Translations under genes and position numbers: made by a program
Source: Bacteroidia bacterium
GTDB taxonomy: Bacteria > Bacteroidota > Bacteroidia > B-17B0 > Aurantibacillaceae
Length of the DNA stretch: 11,937 nucleotides
Assembly: GCA_014379485.1 (NCBI GenBank)
Contig: JACMLS010000460.1
Coordinates: forward strand, 1-11,937
Reading direction: 5' to 3'
The notes under the pieces: model-generated
The model's database searches: none
The model's input: only the letters and a program-made list of their open reading frames with translations
Told to the model about the DNA's origin: nothing
Shown here: in pieces, positions 6,026 through 11,937 of the stretch
How positions within the stretch are numbered: the first letter of the stretch is position 1
How the letters are laid out: each line of letters begins with the position of its first letter

Positions 6026-9000
6026 ATGAACAAAAGAAAACTTCTATTAGGTCTGCTGTTAGCTGCAACATTTTTAACAAACCTGCTTAGCCAGGTTACC
6101 TATTCTGACGCAGCTTCTTACAGTCTCAGAAAATTAAGCACATCTTATAGCGGTTCTGCAATACAGGTAAGACGTGCCTGCGATAATGCTACAAAAAATA
6201 TAGGATTTACCTCTTGTGGAGAGCTCGATACCACCGCTTTAAAAACATTTGTTTTAGCTGCTACTCCCTTAAGTTTTATTAGTTCAACAACAGATGCGGC
6301 TTATGGGTTACGAAAATTAAAATGTACTTACGCCGGCTCTGCCATACAAATACGCCGCAGCTGCGATAATGCAACCAAAGATATTGGCTTTACAACACTC
6401 GGAGATCTTGACACTACTACTCTTAAAAATTTTGTAGTAATTGCAAATCCCCTTACTTCATTAAGTGTTAATGCTGCAGCGGCCTTTAGTCTTCGTAAAC
6501 TATATTGTTCTTATGTCGGTTTTGCAATACAGGTTCGCCGCAGCACAGGCGGCACGCAAGATATTGGTTTTACCGCTAACGGAGACCTGGATACAGCCTC
6601 ACTAAAGACTTTTGTAGGAGCAAACAGCGCCTTTGTAACTATATGGTACGACCAAAGTGGTAACGGAAGAAACCTTGCGCAGGCAACCAATGCTAACCAG
6701 CCAAGAATCGTTAATGCAGGAACAGTGCACAGGCAAAACGGCCAGCCCGCAATTTTTCTTGATGGTACTAATTATTATATGACACAGGCTACCTTAACCG
6801 TTTCAAACCCCTACACATTAAATACCGTAGCGTCTCGTACAGCAAGCAACGGTGGTCACCAGCGCCTTCTTCACTTAAGCGCTGCAACAGATGTTTACGG
6901 TTATCTTGGAACGTATATTGGAAATTATGCCACGTTTGCCGGGAATGGCGTAGCAACCTGGAATGACATTGCTGCCAATGCACCCGCTACTTCAGTAGGT
7001 GCTTCTTCTGCTGTATTAACTTCTGTTGTTTCTGCCGGTGCCGGAGGTTTACTTCCTTATATAAACGGAACTGCACAAACCGCAAAGAATGGTACAATGG
7101 CCTTAACATCAACCGGCTTTGTAATGGGCGCAACTTATAATGCAACAAATGTAAACCAGTTATGGACAGGTTATATTTCTGAATTTGAAATTTTCACCTC
7201 CGCACTTTCTACAACAGACAGGCAGTTTTTAGAATGGAACCAGGCTCAATATTATACTATTACCGGACCCACGTTAACAACAATGCCTGCAAACGTTTCA
7301 AGCGCTTTTGTAACTACGTGGTATGACCAGAGCGGAAACGCATATAATTGTACGCAGGCAACAACTGCAAATCAGCCAAGAATAATTAACGTAGGTGTAA
7401 TTGACCGTAACAATGGTACGCCTGCAATTTATTTTAATGGTACCAGTAATTACATGCAAAATTCTACTTACACATTGTTGCTCAACAGTCAGACCCCTAC
7501 ATGGAATGCAGTCATCTGCCCTATAGCAACAAACGCAACTTTTTCTCCTATTGTATCGTGGCGGGTTGCAGGTGGTATTTGCAGTCAGCTGGAAGTAGGA
7601 CCCAGCAATAATTGGAATACATGCTACTGGAGCAACAATACAAATTGGGCATTAACAAACGGAACTGTTCTTTCAAACGGAAGTTACCAGATACTTACTG
7701 CGCTTACAACTGCAACTACAACTCAACTATATTTTAACGGAAGCTTATCTTTTAATAATACCGGCCAGGTAAATACTGCTGCCACTGCAGGAAGCCCGGC
7801 TTCAGGAAATACAACACCACTTTATATAGGATATGATAATGGTTTTGCCGGAAGATTTATTAAAGGCTACATTCCTGAAATTGTTCTGGCTTCTACAAAT
7901 ATGAGCACTACAGACCGGCAGTGGTTAGAATATAATCAATCTCTGTATTATAGTATAAGTGGCCCAACCATAACTACTATGCCGGCTGCAGCACCAAGCG
8001 CTTATGTTACTACCTGGTATGACCAAAGCGGTAATTCAAGAAATCTTTTGCAGGCAACTACTACAAGGCAACCCCAGGTTATGAGCAGCGGTGCATTGGT
8101 AAAAATCGGTGTTCATCCAACAATTCTTGGCAACACGGCTGCACAAACAAGTCTTACAACAAATGCTTTTACTACAAACTATACGGGTACTGTTTTATCT
8201 GCAGCAACTGTTTTTCAGCCTGACGTAAGCTCTACTGCAAACCTGCGCGTTATGTCTGTTGGCAACGGAACCGGAACTGCAGACTGGAGTAGTACAAATT
8301 ATTTTAATGTAAATGAAAGATCTACCAATACATTTGTTATTGAACGCAGCGGCGTTAACCCTTCAACAACAATTACAGTTGGTTCACCATTAACATTGGG
8401 TGTATTATTTAACGGAACCAACCGCCAGCTGTTTAATAACGGAACGGGTTCGGCAACAACTGCAGATGCAAGCGCTTTTAATTTTAATATGCTGAGAGTT
8501 TTAGGAAGCATTAACCCTGCGTTTGAAGCAGGCGAATCTATAACCGGAAGAATGTCTGAATACAGTTTATTTTATTCTGCACTTTCTACAACGCGCAGAA
8601 CGTTAATAGAAACAAACCAAAGTGCTTATTATAACATTACTGTTAGTACAAATAAATACACACCACCTGCTGCAAACACATATAACCTGTACGTTACAGG
8701 TGTTGGAAGAACGAGTGCAACAGACAGTGTTGCTGCCACAAGAAGTTCTGCCGGAATGGGTTTTACCGTTGGGCAAACTGCAGGTGATTTTTTAAAAACA
8801 AACGGAGATTATATTACTGCCGGAATCAGTTGCCCCTCTCCTGTTATTTCTACTGCTAACTTACCGGGTACGGTTGTGCAACGCTGGTTTAATGACTGGT
8901 ATGTAAATAAAACAGATGTTGGCAGCGATAACGGAACGCTTAATATTTATTTTGACTTTAGCGAATATGGCGCATCAGGGGCACCGGGCACAGCAGCAAA

Positions 9001-9709
9001 TTATGTTTTGCTGGCGCGCAATTCTACCGCTTCTAATTTCAGTATTGTTTCCGGAACAAGTGTAAGCGTTTCCGGAGACCGTATCATTTTTTTAGTAGAT
9101 GCCTCTAACATTACAACTAACTTTTATTATACAGTAGGCACCACCAATCCTACAACAAGCCCGCTGCCAATTGAACTTTTAAATTTTGATGCCGTTGTTT
9201 GCGAAAGAAATGTGTGTTTAAACTGGGCCACAGCAACAGAACACAACAACGATTTTTTTACTATTGACAAAAGTAAGAACGGAACAGATTTTGAATTTGT
9301 TTCGCAAACAGATGCTGTAGGAAATAGTTTTTCAACCTCCACCTATTCTTCTATTGACGTTTCTCCTTACGAGGGAATTTCTTATTACCGCTTAAAACAA
9401 ACAGATGTAAACGGTACGTACACCTACTCTAACCTTGTACCGGCAGAGTTTATTTCTGCTGCACATATAATTGTTTATCCCAATCCCAACAGCGGAACAA
9501 TGCAGGTTAGCTACAGTTTAAAAGCAGAGGAGAAAGGTGAATTTACTATTTACGATGCTGTTGGAAAACAGGTAAGCTCTTTTAGATTACCGAATAGTGA
9601 AAAGACCTTCTCAATTAACGCTGCTGACATTGAAGATGGAGTGTATTTTTTTAAATATATTATTAACGGAGTGGTAAAAGATTTTGGCAAAATAATTATT
9701 ACCAGGTAA
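6026..9709 (+). CDS. Large modular T9SS-exported surface protein with WYDQSG/LamG-like modules
   Basis: A 1227-residue protein with a signal peptide at 1-23 (MNKRKLLLGLLLAATFLTNLLSQ). Residues 33-197 hold three copies of a 43-44-residue motif (SLRKL..., Y-x-G-x-AIQ-V/I-RR, IGF, LDT, LK-x-FV) with starts exactly 61 residues apart. Three larger modules follow, each opening with WYDQSG (207, 432, 664) and closing with a G-x-x-x-E...STT-x-R...NQ...YY segment (382-410, 614-642, 841-869). This combination resembles the N-terminal fold of alpha-L-arabinofuranosidase B (GH54) and LamG-like sandwiches, which suggests glycan binding. I cannot identify catalytic residues, so enzyme activity is not supported. 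Residues about 880-1045 look like a beta-sandwich common in Bacteroidota surface proteins, and 1046-1140 (LPIELLNFDA...) like a fibronectin-type module. Residues 1146-1227 (VYPNPNSG..., DGVYFF) are a type A T9SS sorting domain. The gene converges on the efflux gene with a 14-bp gap and no clear terminator. Confidence 0.93.
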   Translation: MNKRKLLLGLLLAATFLTNLLSQVTYSDAASYSLRKLSTSYSGSAIQVRRACDNATKNIGFTSCGELDTTALKTFVLAATPLSFISSTTDAAYGLRKLKCTYAGSAIQIRRSCDNATKDIGFTTLGDLDTTTLKNFVVIANPLTSLSVNAAAAFSLRKLYCSYVGFAIQVRRSTGGTQDIGFTANGDLDTASLKTFVGANSAFVTIWYDQSGNGRNLAQATNANQPRIVNAGTVHRQNGQPAIFLDGTNYYMTQATLTVSNPYTLNTVASRTASNGGHQRLLHLSAATDVYGYLGTYIGNYATFAGNGVATWNDIAANAPATSVGASSAVLTSVVSAGAGGLLPYINGTAQTAKNGTMALTSTGFVMGATYNATNVNQLWTGYISEFEIFTSALSTTDRQFLEWNQAQYYTITGPTLTTMPANVSSAFVTTWYDQSGNAYNCTQATTANQPRIINVGVIDRNNGTPAIYFNGTSNYMQNSTYTLLLNSQTPTWNAVICPIATNATFSPIVSWRVAGGICSQLEVGPSNNWNTCYWSNNTNWALTNGTVLSNGSYQILTALTTATTTQLYFNGSLSFNNTGQVNTAATAGSPASGNTTPLYIGYDNGFAGRFIKGYIPEIVLASTNMSTTDRQWLEYNQSLYYSISGPTITTMPAAAPSAYVTTWYDQSGNSRNLLQATTTRQPQVMSSGALVKIGVHPTILGNTAAQTSLTTNAFTTNYTGTVLSAATVFQPDVSSTANLRVMSVGNGTGTADWSSTNYFNVNERSTNTFVIERSGVNPSTTITVGSPLTLGVLFNGTNRQLFNNGTGSATTADASAFNFNMLRVLGSINPAFEAGESITGRMSEYSLFYSALSTTRRTLIETNQSAYYNITVSTNKYTPPAANTYNLYVTGVGRTSATDSVAATRSSAGMGFTVGQTAGDFLKTNGDYITAGISCPSPVISTANLPGTVVQRWFNDWYVNKTDVGSDNGTLNIYFDFSEYGASGAPGTAANYVLLARNSTASNFSIVSGTSVSVSGDRIIFLVDASNITTNFYYTVGTTNPTTSPLPIELLNFDAVVCERNVCLNWATATEHNNDFFTIDKSKNGTDFEFVSQTDAVGNSFSTSTYSSIDVSPYEGISYYRLKQTDVNGTYTYSNLVPAEFISAAHIIVYPNPNSGTMQVSYSLKAEEKGEFTIYDAVGKQVSSFRLPNSEKTFSINAADIEDGVYFFKYIINGVVKDFGKIIITR
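6122..6616 (+). repeat. Three in-frame short repeats (183-bp period) in the 1227-residue protein
   Basis: Copies lie at 6122-6253, 6305-6436 and 6488-6616 (residues 33-76, 94-137, 155-197). All share SLRKL or GLRKL, Y-x-G-x-AIQ, RR, IGF and LDT. The start-to-start distance is 61 codons both times. The third copy is one residue shorter and lacks the cysteines present in copies one and two. Only the third runs directly into a WYDQSG module. Confidence 0.88.
6644..8644 (+). repeat. Three tandem WYDQSG modules (about 225-232 residues each)
   Basis: WYDQSG is encoded at 6644, 7319 and 8015, so the modules are 225 and 232 codons apart. Modules one and two end in near-identical linkers (YY-x-I-x-GPT-x-TTMPA), which lead into SAFVTTWYDQSG or SAYVTTWYDQSG. 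The third ends at NQSAYYNITVS with no such linker. DNA identity between copies is low outside the motifs, so the duplication is old. Confidence 0.88.
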
Positions 9710-9723
9710 AATTTATTTTTCGT

Positions 9724-11061
9724 TTAAAGTTTATTTTTTTCCGAAACCAGCTTTCTGAATCTCAGGTAAAGAGAAACCGCTGTAAAGATAAGGCTTACAG
9801 AAAGGGCCATCCAGATTCCGTAGATCTCAAAGTGAAGTGTAAAGCCGAGAAAGTATGCAAGCGGCAAAGCCATTCCCCAATAAGCAATTAAAGTAATAAT
9901 GGTGGGAAATTTTACATCTTCCATGCCCCTTAAAATTCCAAGCGCAGTAACCTGTACCCCATCAAACATCTGAAAAAAAGCGGCAATGATTAAAAGTTCT
10001 GAAGAGAGTTTTGCAATTTCTGCAGACTTGGTAAACCCAAAAGGAAGAATTTCATTTAAACTCAAAAATATAAGCGCAAAAAATCCCATAGAGATCATTA
10101 CAAGCGCAAAAGCAGCATTGCCGGCACCTTTTATATTTTTAAAATCGTTGGTTCCTTTAAATTGCCCTACGCGTATGGTAACCGCACCGCTTATGCCGCT
10201 TGCAAACATATAAGTAAAAGCCGCCATGCCTAATGCAATTCCGTGCGCATCAATACTTTCTTTTCCAAAACTACCAATCATTAAACCTGCAATAACAAAA
10301 GCAGCCACTTCAAAAGTAAACTGAAACGCAGAACCCATTCCAATCAAAAAAAGTTTTTTAAGATGATAAAAATTTATTTTTGCCTTTCTAAAAAATTCTT
10401 TTCCGGGATTGAATTTTTTAGAATAGAATACAATGATCAAAAAACAAATTCCCATAAAACACCTGGCATAAAAAGTGGCCCACGCAGAACCCATATAACC
10501 CAGGTTCGGAAAACCAAATTTTCCTTTTATTAAAACATAATTTAAAATAACGTTAAGTATGTTTCCGCCAATAGAAATGAGCATGCCCGGCATTGTTTTT
10601 CCCAGCCCTTCGCAATATTGTTTGCAAACAAAAAAGAAACTTACCGGTACAATTGAAAAAGCAAGTACCCTAAAAAAAGGTTTGGCCAGTTCAACAACGT
10701 CTGCCGGTTGGTGCATGTAAGCAAGCACAGGCGTTGAGAAATAAAGAATACTAAATATAACAACCGCAATAAGCGGAATTAATACCAATGCGTTTTTAAA
10801 TAACGAAGCTTTTTCTGCCAGGTTTTTATTTACCTCTGCCGATGCAATAAGCGGGGTAATGGCAAAAGAAATTCCGATATTAAATACAAGCAACAACACA
10901 AATAACTGGTTACTTACAATTCCGGCAGCCTGTTCTGTTTCGCCAAAATAGAGTCCCAGAAAAACATTATCTACCATACCTGTTACAATATGGCCTACCT
11001 GCGCCAAAATAAGCGGCCAGGCAAGAAGTAGCGTATGTTTTATGTGCTGACGAAAAAGCAT
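9724..11061 (-). CDS. MATE-family multidrug/cation antiporter
   Basis: A 445-residue inner-membrane protein with about 12 hydrophobic segments in two homologous halves, the usual length and layout of NorM-like MATE pumps, which export drugs or metabolites in exchange for Na+ or H+. Visible family landmarks are AWPLILAQ (14-21) and MVDNVFLG (29-36) in the first helix, QYCEGLGKTMPG (148-159), FTFEVAAF (248-255) with E251, and a second-half FDGVQVTALGILRGMEDVK (366-384) with D367. D31, E251 and D367 fit the acidic residues implicated in cation coupling in Vibrio NorM (D36, E255, D371), so the pump looks intact. The start is the ATG at 11059-11061, right before the first helix. Upstream, TACTTTCG (minus strand, 11077-11070) is one base from the -7 consensus but would leave almost no leader. 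Substrate cannot be predicted. The stop lies 14 bp from the convergent gene's stop. Confidence 0.94.
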   Translation of the reverse strand: MLFRQHIKHTLLLAWPLILAQVGHIVTGMVDNVFLGLYFGETEQAAGIVSNQLFVLLLVFNIGISFAITPLIASAEVNKNLAEKASLFKNALVLIPLIAVVIFSILYFSTPVLAYMHQPADVVELAKPFFRVLAFSIVPVSFFFVCKQYCEGLGKTMPGMLISIGGNILNVILNYVLIKGKFGFPNLGYMGSAWATFYARCFMGICFLIIVFYSKKFNPGKEFFRKAKINFYHLKKLFLIGMGSAFQFTFEVAAFVIAGLMIGSFGKESIDAHGIALGMAAFTYMFASGISGAVTIRVGQFKGTNDFKNIKGAGNAAFALVMISMGFFALIFLSLNEILPFGFTKSAEIAKLSSELLIIAAFFQMFDGVQVTALGILRGMEDVKFPTIITLIAYWGMALPLAYFLGFTLHFEIYGIWMALSVSLIFTAVSLYLRFRKLVSEKNKL

Positions 11062-11149
11062 TGCGGGCGCGAAAGTACGCAGAAAAAAAACAAATCAGCT
11101 CTCTTGTTACAAGCCCTTTTTTTTTGAAAATGTTTTTAGAGAGTTATTA

Positions 11150-11937
11150 TTACTTAATGAATTTTTTGCAAAAGTTTTTCCCTTCACTAATTAAATTCAC
11201 AAAATAAATCCCTTTGCTTAATGCAGAAATGTTTAGTGGCTGAATTGTTTTTCCTGCTGTGTTTTCAACTCTTGTTTCAGAAATTATTTTTCCGGTTAAA
11301 TCTGTTATCTGAATTTTTGTTTCGTTTTGAAATTCAAAACTGACGTTTAATATTTCATTTGCGGGATTTGGATATAGAGAAATATTTAGCTCCTTTAATT
11401 CCAACTCTTTTACTCCAACAGTAAAAGCACAGGTATCTGTATAATTCCCACCGTCCCATACTGCAAGACATTCAAAATTTGTTGTGTCAATTGTAGTAAA
11501 ACCACCTGTAATGAGAAATGTATTATTCCATTTTTGTATTTGGGTAATTACATTAGTAACTGGTGGGTTACTTAAAGTACAGAAAGTTAAACTATCAATG
11601 CCAACAATATTACCTGTGTGTATACCATTAATATTTTCGAACGTGCCAGCTACCAACAATTTTCCATTAAACGTATCTAAGCTGCACACATAGTAATCAA
11701 TGAAATTAAAAACCTTTTTATAGCTTGTTCCGCCATCCCAATACATAAGAAAATCTCCTGCATTACCTGCGCTTTGCTCAAAGTAGCCACCTATATAAAG
11801 TCTATTATTGTAAACTTGCAAATCTGTCACCCAGCTAAAACTACCTGCAATACCAGGTCCCGGAACAGTCCAATTTGTGCCGTCGAATTTTAGTATATCA
11901 GGATTTGAACCGGAAAAGTTATTCCCACCAACATACA
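11150..11937 (-). CDS. C-terminal part of a beta-propeller-like T9SS-secreted protein (5' end outside window)
   Basis: The frame is open to the window edge, giving 261 visible residues. A GTG at 11828-11830 is an internal codon (SFSWVTDLQVYNN), not the start. Four copies of a strand motif, YVGGNNF, LYIGGYF, LLVAGTF and FLITGGF, begin at visible residues 1, 46, 93 and 140. The period of about 47 residues suggests propeller blades, with FDGTNW or WDGG motifs between several of them. Residues about 185-261 (LYPNPANEILNVSF, IQITDLTGKIIS, LSKGIYFVNL, KKFIK) form a type A T9SS sorting domain unlike those of the tandem paralogues, so it is not a recent copy of them. The function is probably that of a secreted or surface protein; no catalytic motif is seen. 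It lies 88 bp upstream of the efflux gene on the same strand, with no clear terminator between them. Confidence 0.88.
   Translation of the reverse strand, partial: YVGGNNFSGSNPDILKFDGTNWTVPGPGIAGSFSWVTDLQVYNNRLYIGGYFEQSAGNAGDFLMYWDGGTSYKKVFNFIDYYVCSLDTFNGKLLVAGTFENINGIHTGNIVGIDSLTFCTLSNPPVTNVITQIQKWNNTFLITGGFTTIDTTNFECLAVWDGGNYTDTCAFTVGVKELELKELNISLYPNPANEILNVSFEFQNETKIQITDLTGKIISETRVENTAGKTIQPLNISALSKGIYFVNLISEGKNFCKKFIK

Noticed and set aside
6122..6616. CRISPR or non-coding tandem repeat array
   Set aside because: The 183-bp periodicity is conserved at protein level only and lies inside an intact coding frame.
6789..6983. Minus-strand frame inside the 1227-residue protein gene
   Set aside because: It is a shadow of the repeat-rich coding strand, with no independent coding signature.
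11098..11147. Possible terminator between the propeller gene and the MATE gene (CTCTCT...AGAGAG arms and an inner CTTGT-T-ACAAG palindrome)
   Set aside because: The outer stem is only 6 bp with a loop of more than 30 nt, the inner loop is too short, and no T-run directly follows the stem on the minus strand.
11828..11830. GTG as the true start of the right-edge gene
   Set aside because: The residues upstream contain another blade motif (YVGGNNF) and FDGTNW, so the gene extends past the window.

Overview
The window reads as chromosomal DNA from a member of the Bacteroidota (a Flavobacteriales- or Sphingobacteriales-like organism). It is AT-rich. Four of its eight genes encode secreted proteins that end in a type A sorting domain of the type IX secretion system (T9SS), which is largely confined to this phylum. 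Two possible promoters match the Bacteroidota -7 box TAnnTTTG, and ribosome binding sites are weak and A-rich. No RNA genes, insertion sequences, CRISPR arrays or integration sites were seen.

Left part (1-2359): the 3' end of a coiled-coil, possibly Hsp70-family chaperone gene runs rightward. It overlaps tail-to-tail by 24 bp with a leftward gene for an uncharacterised single-pass membrane protein, whose first residues faintly resemble a J-domain start. A 331-bp divergent intergenic region follows (2360-2690). It carries four GGATAA hexamers spaced on one face of the helix.

Centre (2691-5847): a malate dehydrogenase gene (mdh) ends in a strong 12-bp terminator. Two tandem paralogous genes follow, each encoding a 341-residue secreted protein with a T9SS tail and each followed by its own hairpin terminator. 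For the first paralogue, an upstream in-frame ATG lies inside the mdh terminator loop and should not be used as the start; the real start is at 3722.

Right part (5848-11937): a possible TAnnTTTG promoter precedes a gene for a 1227-residue modular surface protein. That protein has three short N-terminal repeats with an exact 61-residue period, then three LamG/arabinofuranosidase-B-like 'WYDQSG' modules, a beta-sandwich module, a fibronectin-like module and a T9SS tail. It converges on a leftward MATE-family cation-coupled efflux pump. Upstream of the pump, also leftward, is the 3' part of a beta-propeller-like secreted protein with a T9SS tail.

The genes do not form an obvious single pathway. 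The common theme is export to the cell surface, beside one central-metabolism gene and a chaperone-like pair. I see no complete new defence or mobile system. The items most worth a second look are the segregated repeat architecture of the 1227-residue protein, the phased GGATAA array, and the chaperone-like overlapping pair.
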